Position numbers and translations under genes: made by a program. From Stentor roeselii (Eukaryota; Ciliophora; Heterotrichea; Heterotrichida; Stentoridae), in the NCBI GenBank assembly GCA_006503475.1, contig RSEH01000007.1, positions 186,001 through 250,000 of the forward strand: a stretch of 64,000 nucleotides of DNA. Reading direction: 5' to 3'. Under the pieces are notes generated by a model that saw only the letters and a list, made by a program, of their open reading frames with translations, had not been told where the DNA came from and ran no database searches. Shown in pieces: positions 38,401 through 48,205 of this stretch (positions within the stretch are counted from its first letter, which is position 1; every line of letters begins with the position of its first letter).

Positions 38401-39885
38401 ATGGAAGGCAAGTTTTTGACAAAGGACCAGAGGGTGAACATGGCCACTCAGATAAGAAAGACTCATTTCACCCTGGGAGGAGGTTGCAAGTCCTACAACA
38501 CAACATCTCACAACACCCTGAAACATCAGGATCGTAAGCCAGGAGCCCAGTTCCAAGTAGATCTAAGCAAAGACCTAAGAAAGACCCACCTCGTGATGGG
38601 AAGCGACAATTCAAAAAAGGCTTCAGAGTTTACCGTGAGTTACCCTCCCAAGAATACAGACGGAAACCGAGCCGACCTTCCTAAAACCGACTTAAAAAAG
38701 CACTACGCCGTCCTGGGAACAACGATGTCAGGTTACAACACAGAAGTTTCCCATCACTACAAGCCCGGCTTCGTCAGTGTGCAAGACGTCGAATCCGCCA
38801 GAAAAATCGAAAGAAACTTAAGAGGCCATCATTTCCAGCTAGGAACTGACAGACCAACTCAAAGAACAATATTCGCATCTGATTTCGAATCAAAAACTGC
38901 AGAAAAGGCGAAAGTTGTGACTGAAGTAAAAAATGATTTGAGAAAGTCTCACTTTGTGCTGGGAAAAGCTCCGAAAATGCTGAAGTCGACTTCTCAGTCA
39001 AACTTCACCTCGCCTTCTGGACCGGCGATGTTTGAGATGCAAAGAAATGGAGAGATTCGAAAGGAGCACTTTGTGTTGGGGACTGATAGACCCACGCTTG
39101 CCTCCACGCATAACAAGTTTTTCACTCGGAAGGAAGAAGGACGGCAGGACTTGAACGTTGAGAAAATGAAGGATTTGAGGTCTTCTCATCTGGTGCTTGG
39201 AAAAGAACAGGCCTGCTTTTCGACCAGTTCTCTTTTGAACAAGCCTCAGACTGCAAGGCCTGAGCTTCAAAAGGACCTGCATGGCTTGAACATCAGAGCA
39301 ACTCACTTCAAACTCGGCTCTGACACGCCTAAGTTTCAGACTTCTTACTTGGCAAGTACTGCTTTGACTAGCCCGGTACTGCAAACGGAATCAAGCGACT
39401 CACAAAGACATCTTCAATCAAATATCTACTTCGGACAAGGAAAAGTTCCCAAGACAGTCGCTCAAGACTCTTACCGTCATCCGAACCCGAAAGAAATAGA
39501 AAAGCCTGACCCGAAATTGATTAAAGAACTCAGAAATCACCATTTTAAACTAGGAAAAAATGAAAGTGAATATAAAACTACTTACTCAGATCTGGGAAAA
39601 GGAAAAGGAGAACCAGGAATGTTTGAGGAATCGAGAAGACAAGATCTAAGAACTTCTCATTTTAAAGTAGGCAATGAAAATAAACACTTGTTGACGACTA
39701 ATCAAAATGATTTCGTTAAATATTCGGAAAGCGGATCGAAAAGTGATGGCTGTCTTTCTAAAAACTTGAGAAAAACGCATTTTTCTGTTGGGGCTGATAA
39801 AGGACAGTGGATGACTGAGCAGAGGACGAATTTTAACTGGATTCAGCCAGTGCCTGACAGGGAGTTTAAAATTACGCTTATTTAA
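38401..39885 (+). CDS. Protein with twelve LRxxHFxLG repeats, probable cytoskeletal/axonemal
   Basis: 494 aa built from about twelve units of 35-45 residues, each starting near (L/I)RxxHFxLG: for example IRKTHFTLGG, LRKTHLVMGS, LRGHHFQLGT, LRKSHFVLGK, IRKEHFVLGT, LRNHHFKLGK, LRTSHFKVGN and LRKTHFSVGA, each followed by a variable Ser/Thr-rich stretch ending near an aromatic. One unit (QSNIYFGQG) is degenerate. The repeat spans the whole protein. Short, evenly spaced repeats of this kind are typical of proteins that follow a microtubule lattice, such as microtubule inner proteins of axonemes; that role is an inference and I cannot name the family with confidence. Confidence 0.8.
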   Translation: MEGKFLTKDQRVNMATQIRKTHFTLGGGCKSYNTTSHNTLKHQDRKPGAQFQVDLSKDLRKTHLVMGSDNSKKASEFTVSYPPKNTDGNRADLPKTDLKKHYAVLGTTMSGYNTEVSHHYKPGFVSVQDVESARKIERNLRGHHFQLGTDRPTQRTIFASDFESKTAEKAKVVTEVKNDLRKSHFVLGKAPKMLKSTSQSNFTSPSGPAMFEMQRNGEIRKEHFVLGTDRPTLASTHNKFFTRKEEGRQDLNVEKMKDLRSSHLVLGKEQACFSTSSLLNKPQTARPELQKDLHGLNIRATHFKLGSDTPKFQTSYLASTALTSPVLQTESSDSQRHLQSNIYFGQGKVPKTVAQDSYRHPNPKEIEKPDPKLIKELRNHHFKLGKNESEYKTTYSDLGKGKGEPGMFEESRRQDLRTSHFKVGNENKHLLTTNQNDFVKYSESGSKSDGCLSKNLRKTHFSVGADKGQWMTEQRTNFNWIQPVPDREFKITLI

Positions 39886-39896
39886 GCAGTAGGGTG

Positions 39897-40460
39897 TTAT
39901 TTCTTCTTTAGTCTCAGCTCTTCTTCGAAGGTCGTTGCGACTGCGCGATTCAAGTTTTCCCTTTCAGAGCGCAAGATGTTCAGTTGATTTGTCAAGTTTT
40001 TCAAGGTTTCCTGGCTTTTTTGCGCTTCGAACTCGGCTGCTTGTCTCTCAGCTGTCACTTGCGTTAATTTCGCATCTAGAGCTGTGGCGGTGTCTTCGAG
40101 GTTTTCTCGCTGCTTTATTAGTTGACTGATCTCGTTGTTCATTTTTTCAAATTCTTTTAGAAGGTTCTCTTTTTCTCGAAGCTTTGATTTTTTTAGTGAT
40201 CTGAGTCTTGTCAGTTCTTCGTGTTCTTGGTTGTTTTTTTGGAATTGCTCCTCGTTTTGAACTTTCGTGCAGATGTAGTGAACTTTCAAAGTCTCTTCGA
40301 TTTTCAAAAGTTCCTTTTTGTTTAACTCGGTTTCTTCGTATTTCTTTTCTAAACGTTTTGATTCCTTTTTAAGAAATTCGCACTGCTTTTTAGCGTCAGA
40401 CACTGCTGACTTTGAACGGGATAATTTTACAAGAAACTCTTGAAGGACTTTGTCTGACAT
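39897..40460 (-). CDS. Coiled-coil protein
   Basis: 187 aa, coiled coil from about residue 5 to the end, with heptads such as KKQCEFLKKESKRLEKKYEE and NEISQLIKQRENLEDTATAL, and a basic C-terminus RLKKK. It is convergent with the LRxxHFxLG gene (11 bases between stops). General features fit ciliary or basal-body proteins, but no family is recognised. Confidence 0.78.
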   Translation of the reverse strand: MSDKVLQEFLVKLSRSKSAVSDAKKQCEFLKKESKRLEKKYEETELNKKELLKIEETLKVHYICTKVQNEEQFQKNNQEHEELTRLRSLKKSKLREKENLLKEFEKMNNEISQLIKQRENLEDTATALDAKLTQVTAERQAAEFEAQKSQETLKNLTNQLNILRSERENLNRAVATTFEEELRLKKK

Positions 40461-40815
40461 GAATTATGAATAAGAAATGGTTGATCTTGAAATAGAAGGT
40501 AATTTAGTATAAAAAGTTTTTTCTTAAAGACTCAATTATTAAACCAATATATTTGCAAATTATTAGGTACTCATTGAAAGATATAAACTAATAAATTCTT
40601 TCTCTAAAGTACAATGATGTTATAAACTATGTGATTCCTCTAAAACATATCTAAAGTTACCAAAAATTAATTATTAAACCAATTTATTTACAAATTATTA
40701 TGTACTGATTCAAAGATATTAAATAATAATTTCCTCATCTTAAGTATAATAATGCTATAAACTATGTGATTCTCTAAAACATATCTAAAAATTCCCAAAA
40801 ATTAATTCACTAATT
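40461..40815. repeat. Spacer carrying a ~135-bp tandem duplication
   Basis: 355 bases without a gene. Two direct copies starting near 40536 and 40671 share CTATAAACTATGTGATT and TCTAAAACATATCTAAA blocks. This is an intergenic duplication 5' of the coiled-coil gene and 3' of APC1. Confidence 0.9.
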
Positions 40816-43800
40816 TCACTCTCTATAAAGTTCATACAAGTTCTCCATACCAATTAAAAAGTTTCCTTTACCAGCAGCTAATAATTTCGTATAAAAAAGC
40901 CTGACACATTCAAGGTCCATTTTTTTAGCCTTGATGCCCCACAAGAAAGGAATAATATCCTGTTTATTCTCCAGATACGCTTTCCTAATAATACCAAGTC
41001 CCTTATCAGATGTTCCTTTTTTCTTGATTTTTTCATAAATTTTTTTAACCCTTTCCAAAGTTTTCCAATACTCATCAGGAGAGCTGCACCCTCCAAGCCA
41101 GCTTTCGAGTTGTTCCTCAGAAACCTCAGCAGCCTTCTTAGCCCAGTTCCATTCACTGCCTTCCTGTTGATTCTCTACTCTTTTAACGAACAAGACCAGT
41201 TTCGCAAGGTCTTTCAATTCACAAGAAAAGCTAAAAAACTCTTTTCCAACACTTTCAATAGAAATGCACAAATGCAGAGGTCTAAGCAAAACTGGAGAAG
41301 TTGCAAAAACAGGCCCGATATCCGAATAGTTAATCTTAACAGGTGCATGAACCAGGGTGTTAAATTCCGCATCTTTAGTGACAAGAAGTCGTTTTTCCAG
41401 TGCTAAGATATACAAATGTCGAAAAGCTTGCAAATGGTGGCGGTTGTCAGAAGGCGAGTTGGGGAACTTAGGATAAATAGCTGCTAAAACTGCAGCAATG
41501 GCGAAGTCAGAGTTAGCAAAAGAATACTGACAGTTACCCAGGAATAAAAACCCGATGGCCATATGAACAGCGACACTAAATCCGTATTCGCCTTCAACAC
41601 GTTTTCTAATCCGCTTCATCAGTCGAAAGCTGTTCGCGTCGCCAGTCCCGGCCATGATGAGTCCGAGGCTGAGACACCCGACACAAAGAGTGGTCAACAA
41701 GGTCTGCTTGTCGATTGAGTTTTTATTCGAATCAGTCAACTCGTGTTGGCCGATGACCTGAGTCTTCATTTCACGAATATTAAGAATTTCTTCAATGATC
41801 AAGTTGGCCACGTGGGTGTCTGCAGTCCCTAAATATTTGAAAGCTATTGAAAGGAACCCTCCTGCCAAGGCAAAGACCTGACAGTTCGCAATGGTCGAGA
41901 AGTCCACGTCCTTCTCCGGGTACTTGGCGTACACCTCACTGATGTTCTTGGAAAAACAAAAGGAAATCAACGAAGGGACCTGCTGATAAAGCCATTCTTT
42001 TTTTCCTTGAACCTGGTCCATTAAAATCAGGTTTTTACAAAGAATCCTGATCATCAAATGCTCAGGTCTCACCCATTCAAGTGCGTAGAACGAGTTCGGA
42101 GCTTCGATTTTATCTGCTGCCAACTCGTTATTCGACCTCAGGTGAATCAAGGCATACGCAATAAGCGCGCCGGGCGCCGTGATAGCCGTGACGAAGTTTT
42201 CTCCTTCTTGAGTCACGCTGCACTTTGAGCTGTCGCCCATAAGTGACCCAGTCTGCAAGATCTTAGGAGGCTGCATTCTTTTACCTCCTTCAAACAGCCT
42301 TATAAGTCTTTCATCAATCCTCAAGTCCTCAAGTCCCGGAGTGACGGCTCCCGAGGCCAAGTTGACCATTCCCAGTGCCAGTCCAGCTGAAAGTGAGAGA
42401 CCTTCTCGTTCGATGTCCTTGTTGGTCAGTGCTTTTCTGCCGAGTTGTACGATGAGCATCTCAGTCACCTGGCGATTTCCGGAGCACTTGTAAAGCAAGC
42501 CGAAGCCCATGATTGAGGCGGCTTCTTGGGTGAGTTTGATTTCGATGTCGACGAAGGGAGGTATCAAAAAAGCAATTGAAATCCGAAGAACTCGCATGAT
42601 CCGCTCGTCCATCGAGCCTAGTGAAGAGGCAGCGGTTCCCAAGTAAATCGCGATGATGACTGACTCCTGCTCAGCGCGAAGGTATCTGTAAATGTCCAGG
42701 TCGTGCAGGGCTTCCAGTTGTCCGAGAAGCCCGAGGGCCATGATGAACCCGGCGTGTTCGTTTGACTCTTCTTCGCCTCGGTGGTAGGTGATCCACTGAC
42801 GGTTCCTCACATAGTCTTTAGGGTCTTCTGACAACATTTTCAGACCAGTCGCTACTCCGATGTGGAACTTCGGCCATACTAGGAAGTCCTTTTCTCGGTT
42901 TTCAAGTTCGGTCACAGCCATTTGCATTTTGGTCTCGAAGTTAGGAGGTAAAAAAGCTGAAAAGTTTATCTGTGGCACAGAAGAAGCGGATGTTGGACTC
43001 GCTCTTGATGTTCCGAGGGTCAAAGCGCCGAAGCCTATGCAGGTAGAGGCTCTTTTCAGGCAAATCTTGTATAAAAGGTTGTGTTTTTCGTTCTCGAAGT
43101 GCTCGTCGGATATGATATTTTCAGGCATTCTCATTTTTAATGTCTTTGTCACGTCTAAGATGCAAGTCACTTCTTCCATTCTAAGGTCTTTCGGGAAGAT
43201 GTACTCTGAAAGGTTGTCTGAAAAGTCTTCGTCTCTTTCTAGTTCGAGTTGGAGGATCTGCTCGTATTGTTGGTCGAATTTCTTGTCTTCTACTTTTTTT
43301 ACTTTTCTCTGGTTGCAGGACTTGTTGTAGAAGAGATCCACTCGGTTTATCAGCTTCAGAGCTTTTTTCGGCCAGGTCGCAGTCTCTGCTGGAGGACTCA
43401 GCTGGGTCGATTTGATCACTTCAAGCACGGGCAAAGCGAAAGCAGGAGGAAAGGACCTGATATCTTCGATTTTCACTTTTTCTTCAATGAGGACTTGAAT
43501 CACTTTTCCATATTTCGAACTTTCTGCGACTTTCCAGTCTTTTTTCGCCTTTTCTTTCGGAATTGGCTTGAAAACTGGAAATTTCGAAGAAATCGCCACA
43601 TCAGTTTCAAGATAGGTCTCTGGAGTTGTTTTTAAAAGACTAGAAAGGCCGAAAAGTTGTTTATTCCCTGGAGTTGCCTGGTTTTCTGAAAAGCATTCAA
43701 GGATCCTGCAGATGATTCTTGTTCTTTCAAAGAGAACTGGCATGTAAGTAGGAGATTGGCTGTGAAGCAGAGATTTAAGCCAGGAGTAGATGCTTGGAAG

Positions 43801-45414
43801 ACTTGGACTTGGCACAGGGCTGAAGTATTTCGAGATGAAGTCTTCCAGAGTGTCTTGGGTGGAACTGTGAAGCGAGCTGAGGTCAGGGTGGGAAGATTTG
43901 TAGAAGTCCACGTAAGCAATCCCGTGTTTACCCAAAAGTCTCGCCAGACAAAAGATGAGGTTCGCAAGTGGATGAAGCGAAATATGTTGGAAGATGTCAA
44001 GTTTCAGGTCTTCGTATAGTAAGTGCAAAGCTTCTATCACTGTGAAAATGTGTCTCATTAAAGCACTTGACGACGTCGAACATTTGAACTCTAAACCTTC
44101 TGATAAACTGAAAGGCCCTGAAGCGAACTGGTCTTTAAAAAATTTAGAAGTGAACTTCTGACTGTCTAGATGAAATGAAGAGTTTAGAAGACTTTCGTAT
44201 GGGTTTAGTGGCTCTCGAGTTTCGTCGTTGTAAGAAATTTTCGGTCGTTTGTCTTCAGTGTTTTTTCCGTCTTTCAACAGACTGATGAGAAGTGAAGAAA
44301 AGACTCCAAATTCTGAAGATCTGTCTTTTTGGCTTTCTTTTAAGTGGCTTGAAGGTTTCGTCGATTCTTCAAAACATCTGCTGTCCAGGAGTTTTTGTGT
44401 GATGTCTGAATAAAGAGAATGGAAAAGGTCTTTTGGAAGTACCTGGAAAAGAGCTGATAAGCACCTGCATGTTAATGGGTCAGTCGGCTCCACTGATTGG
44501 TTCAAAGGGTTTTGGACTGTGTTCTTAATGACGCATAACGGAAACTCTCCGTCATACACCCTGACATTTCCAGTTTCTTCAAAAGCATAGACCAGGCTGG
44601 AGTACTCATGAGCCAACTTCCGAAACCACTTCAAAGTCGGAAACTGTGAATTTTTTTCTTGAACACAAAAAAAACTCTTCTGTTTGCAGACCTCCTCAAT
44701 TCTTTGAATCCCGTTCAAAACACAGCACTCTTCAAAAGACTTATAAGGAAAGTCCTTATCAGGTGTTAAAGAAAAATTCAAGATTTTTACAGAGTTTCCA
44801 AATTGGATGAAAAATTTGAGTTCTGCTTATTTTTTACCTTTGGAGTCTGAAGGTGCACAAATGACCAGGTCTTTAAACTCGCCTAACTTTGCCTCGAACC
44901 TAAAGAGTCTCTCAGCGATGAGGAAGGGAAAAGAACTGACATGTTTATTGTAATGCTCGTCTCGTTGACTTGAGTCGAGACTGGTCAAGTCTTCCCTGTC
45001 TTTGACTATCGCTTCTTGGTTCGTTCTCAGCAAGTAAATCGTGTAAAGGTCAGTCCCTGAGTCTTTGCCGAACAGCAAAGGAAACCTTTTACTTGAATGC
45101 AAAATTTCAGTGGAGACCGAAACAAAGAGAGACCCGTTCAAAGCGCCTAAAGGGTAAAGGTCGTTGTAAGGATGCTGTGTTAACGTCAGGTACGTGTAAA
45201 GGACTTCTGAGTCGTAAGCCGAGCCCATCACTTGCGAATGATGGAAGCTCTGCTGCGACCTGCACTTCAAAAGCAGCCCATTGGGCAGCATGAGCACTGC
45301 TGACAAAGCCGCAGGCACTGGAATCGCGTATCTACTGCCGTCTTTTCCGAAGAGGTTCAGTCCTCCAGAGACAATTTCAACTTCTTGTTCACCTGCTTCA
45401 GAGAAAAGCGCCAT
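40816..45414 (-). CDS. APC1: APC1, largest subunit of the anaphase-promoting complex
   Basis: 1527 aa after removal of one 15-nt intron (44823-44837, phase 1), compared with about 1900 in human. The first exon supplies the start of the N-terminal propeller (LFGKDGSRYAIPVPAALSAV, then LPNGLLLKC). In the middle, HLLYEDLKLDIFQHISLHPL corresponds to the HLVYEELKLN region of ANAPC1. The C-terminal half holds the proteasome/cyclosome repeats, clearest at EHAGFIMALGLLGQLEALHD and IAIYLGTAASSLGSMDERIM. The subunit scaffolds the APC/C ubiquitin ligase that drives mitotic exit. Without splicing the frame would stop 195 codons in. The start is the ATG of a TAA-ATA-ATG junction with the TTLL gene. Confidence 0.93.
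44823..44837 (-). other. 15-nt intron of APC1
   Basis: GTAAAAAATAAGCAG, phase 1, branch TAA in frame if retained. Removal joins APSDSK to ELKFFIQFG and continues the APC1 frame. Confidence 0.92.
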
Positions 45415-45417
45415 TAT

Positions 45418-46827
45418 TTATAAGTTTGAGTTAATTTGCACAAACCCGTCGTAGATGATCTCAAAGTTGTAAAAAGAAGAGATAGGGCGAAAGTCTTCTT
45501 TGTTCAACAGGGCCAACTCGATCTCCACAAGGCCTTCAATGAGATTTTCCAGAAGTTTTCCCTTGCGTTCCGTTGTCGCCATGATTGCCGGGCTTTTGTT
45601 GGCTTCTAAGAACCACAGATGAAGGGAATCGTCGAGGAGGAAGTCGATTCCGAACAGTTCGAAGACTCCTGGATGAGGAAGCAAGTCGTGGTAGACTGTC
45701 CGGGCCAGGTGCATCATTTTTTGTTTCATGTCAGGGACGAGGGTGTCTTTCACCCAGCCTTTCGGGGCTTTATTGATTTTGACGAGGTAGTCTTCGAGTT
45801 CTGAATAAGTCCACATTTGTTCTTCCATGATTTTCGACTTTTCTTCGTTTGTCAAGTTGTGAGTCGCTGCTTTGGCCACTTGGGTGTTGGTCACGTGGGT
45901 CGACAGGTCTTCACTTGTCTTGTCGTAGTTTTTTAAAGTGACTCGAAGAAAGCCTTCGTAGTACATCAAGACCAGAGGATTCATGTTCGCAATGATCATG
46001 AAGACCCGGAAATCAAATTTTCTCCCGAAGAGAAGAAGAGGGTCTTTTATGTACCTTTGGATAATTGTTTCTTTCATTGATTTTCCACAGTTGTTGCCGT
46101 AGTCCAGGTCGTTTAGCAGCTTTTCGTGATTTTCTCTTGTCAGCAGATCGATTCCTTCGCCGTTGTGACTGTTTCTTGACTTTTTAAGGATCCAGCTTAT
46201 TTCTGAGTCGTCGGAAGATCTGTCCAACTCGGCCAGGAACTCAAGACAAGAAGGTCTTGATGAGAGGTCGAATGTCTCCGGCAGGAAAAAGGCTGGAAAT
46301 GAATCGCTTGGAAGAGATTTGAGGTATTTTTGCAGGTTTAGAGAAATTATATCTTTGAAGACCAAGTTCGTGTTTCCTGGAATGTGGTTGTAACGTTGAC
46401 CTTCGCAGAGGAACATCGAACCTATTGCTTGGTACATGTGCCAGTCGGTTTTGTGGAAGAAAAGAGAAATTTCAGGGTCTAAGTAAGAATCTTCCTTTGA
46501 TTTGCTGTTTAAATGATGGGATTTGTGGACTAGTTCGTGGTTTTTTGATATTACTGTACGTACTAAGTTTCCTGGGTTGTAGTCTGAGTAGATTTTTGAT
46601 GGATTCGAAGGCTTGGATGTGTTTGATGAACTGCAGTAACTTGAGTCACTTATGATATGCCAGTACTCATCGTGAATGTGCATTGATTTTAAGTAGCTTT
46701 TCCAGGATTTACAGTTAAAGTAAAATTTGCATTTGGGGGTTAGGGAATAGTTACTGGGTTCTGAAGTAGATATAAACAACAGTAAAAAGTTTACTATTGT
46801 GGCAAAAACTATGACATGCTTTATCAT
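45418..46827 (-). CDS. Tubulin-tyrosine-ligase-like (TTLL) protein with N-terminal signal anchor
   Basis: 469 aa from the ATG at 46827. An upstream in-frame TTG is not used as the start because the ATG has an AATAATATG context. Residues 3-20 (HVIVFATIVNFLLLFIST) form a signal peptide or anchor. The TTL ATP-grasp core follows: WILKKSRNSHNGEGIDLL (ATP site), IIQRYIKDPLLLFGRKFDFRV, and FELFGIDFLLDDSLHLWFLEANKSPA (metal and ATP ligands). TTLLs ligate Glu or Gly to tubulin tails or other proteins. A TTLL with a signal sequence suggests a lumenal or secreted target; the substrate is unknown. Its stop is followed by ATA and the APC1 start codon. Confidence 0.9.
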   Translation of the reverse strand: MIKHVIVFATIVNFLLLFISTSEPSNYSLTPKCKFYFNCKSWKSYLKSMHIHDEYWHIISDSSYCSSSNTSKPSNPSKIYSDYNPGNLVRTVISKNHELVHKSHHLNSKSKEDSYLDPEISLFFHKTDWHMYQAIGSMFLCEGQRYNHIPGNTNLVFKDIISLNLQKYLKSLPSDSFPAFFLPETFDLSSRPSCLEFLAELDRSSDDSEISWILKKSRNSHNGEGIDLLTRENHEKLLNDLDYGNNCGKSMKETIIQRYIKDPLLLFGRKFDFRVFMIIANMNPLVLMYYEGFLRVTLKNYDKTSEDLSTHVTNTQVAKAATHNLTNEEKSKIMEEQMWTYSELEDYLVKINKAPKGWVKDTLVPDMKQKMMHLARTVYHDLLPHPGVFELFGIDFLLDDSLHLWFLEANKSPAIMATTERKGKLLENLIEGLVEIELALLNKEDFRPISSFYNFEIIYDGFVQINSNL

Positions 46828-46908
46828 ATTATTCAAAATGTCAACATAAATTCATTTGAATTGATTTCTTAAATCTTCTATTCTTATCTAAATTTAAAAA
46901 TAGCAGCC

Positions 46909-47271
46909 TTAATAAGGGCAAAAGTCTTGAGCCAAAGGATTAAGCTGAGTTTTCGGAATATAGTCTTGAAGATGAGGATTAAAGGGTTCTACATTCAAAT
47001 CAATATTTTTGAAAGGAGCTCTTTTCTTTTGAAGTTCATAAACCGAGTTTTCTATTTCCTTTAGAATAAAAGATTCTAAAGTGATTTCTTTATTTTCTTT
47101 GACCTCAGTTTTATCTGTTGTCGAATCCTCAAGACATTTTTTAATGTTCTCCTTATTGGCAAGCCCTTCTGAGACTTTTTCTGTAGTCTCCAGCTTCCTT
47201 TTCCTGATAATTTTAAACAGGCAAAGGCAGACAAAAGCAAACAAAATATAAAAACAGCTCGTTAAGAACAT
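46909..47271 (-). CDS. Single-pass membrane protein with C-terminal PAM2 motif
   Basis: 120 aa. Residues 1-19 (SCFYILFAFVCLCLF) are one TM helix, followed at once by IIRKRK; by the positive-inside rule the C-terminal 100 residues face the cytosol. The tail is charged and disordered and ends LNPLAQDFCPY. The ten residues LNPLAQDFCP match the PAM2 consensus LNPxAxxFxP exactly. PAM2 motifs bind the MLLE domain of poly(A)-binding protein. A second weaker copy, FNPHLQDYIP, stands 16 residues before it. The obvious hypothesis is tethering of PABP or mRNA to a membrane. No homologue is recognised. Confidence 0.75.
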   Translation of the reverse strand: MFLTSCFYILFAFVCLCLFKIIRKRKLETTEKVSEGLANKENIKKCLEDSTTDKTEVKENKEITLESFILKEIENSVYELQKKRAPFKNIDLNVEPFNPHLQDYIPKTQLNPLAQDFCPY

Positions 47272-47468
47272 ATTTATTTGAATTTAAATTATGAAAAATT
47301 TATGAAATCTTAGGGAGCAGGTTTTAATGTTTTACTCAAGGAAATCAATGAAAATTCTTAATTTTTCATTAAATTCTATCTTTTTACTTCTCTTATTTCG
47401 AGGCAAACAGCGAATTTTCGATTCAAATTTTTATGTTTTTTTTGTTGGAGTTGTGGGTGAAAATAATA

Positions 47469-47780
47469 ATGTCTGACTCACAAATCCCATCTAAGCGGGA
47501 AAGACCTGAACAAGCCCAAACGCCTTCTAAAAAGCCTCAGGGTAAGGAAAAAACTCCAGAGAAAAAAACTGAGGAGGAAGTTAGCAAGGAGGATAACTCG
47601 GTAGAGTCTAACAATAGTGAATTTGACGATGATTTCGATGATGAAAGTCTAGACGATGATGATGATGACTTTGAGGCTGAAAGTGAAGAAGAGAGCTTTG
47701 ATGAATCTGATGACAGTGATGAGAGCTTTAGTGAAGATAGTGATGTTAAAAAGAAAAAAAAGCCACGAGGAAAGAAATAG
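47469..47780 (+). CDS. Small acidic low-complexity protein
   Basis: 103 aa from the ATG at 47469 (ATAATAATG context). An upstream in-frame ATG at 47433 would add 12 hydrophobic residues and has a poorer context. After a basic/Pro-rich start (KRERPEQAQTPSKKPQGKEK) come about 55 residues dominated by Asp, Glu and Ser, then a basic end KKKKKPRGKK. This composition is common among nuclear, histone-binding or nucleolar proteins, but no domain proves a function. Confidence 0.65.
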   Translation: MSDSQIPSKRERPEQAQTPSKKPQGKEKTPEKKTEEEVSKEDNSVESNNSEFDDDFDDESLDDDDDDFEAESEEESFDESDDSDESFSEDSDVKKKKKPRGKK

Positions 47781-48205
47781 GTCAGTAATAATTTGACTTT
47801 TTGATTAGAATATTTAGTATCTGAAGAAAGTAAATAAGATTATGACTGAATTTATCCAAGACATTAATAACTCAGTACTCCATTGAACTCCAAGTGCTAT
47901 TAAGATCTGTCTCGAATAAGTAATAAAATAATATATAAAAATATTAATTTATAGTGAAAAAATATAGATCTTTGAGTTTTTGGGAAAATAATTTATGAAT
48001 TTAGCAACACTTTGTGAATTTCCTTATATATACATTCCAGAAAGTATTAAAATTGATAAATTACTGAAGTAATAATCATAGTAATTTGATAAAATACCGA
48101 AAAAAAATCATAGTAAATTTAAGTATATTTAAATTTCTTTCAAGAGCTTGAGCAGTAAATAAAGTACTTGGATCCCTTATCGAAAATTGAAATTCTAATA
48201 TAAAT
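47781..48205. other. AT-rich spacer at the start of the sparse region
   Basis: 425 bases, very AT-rich. Nothing recognisable is seen. From here to the right end spacers become long and genes lower in GC. Confidence 0.6.
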
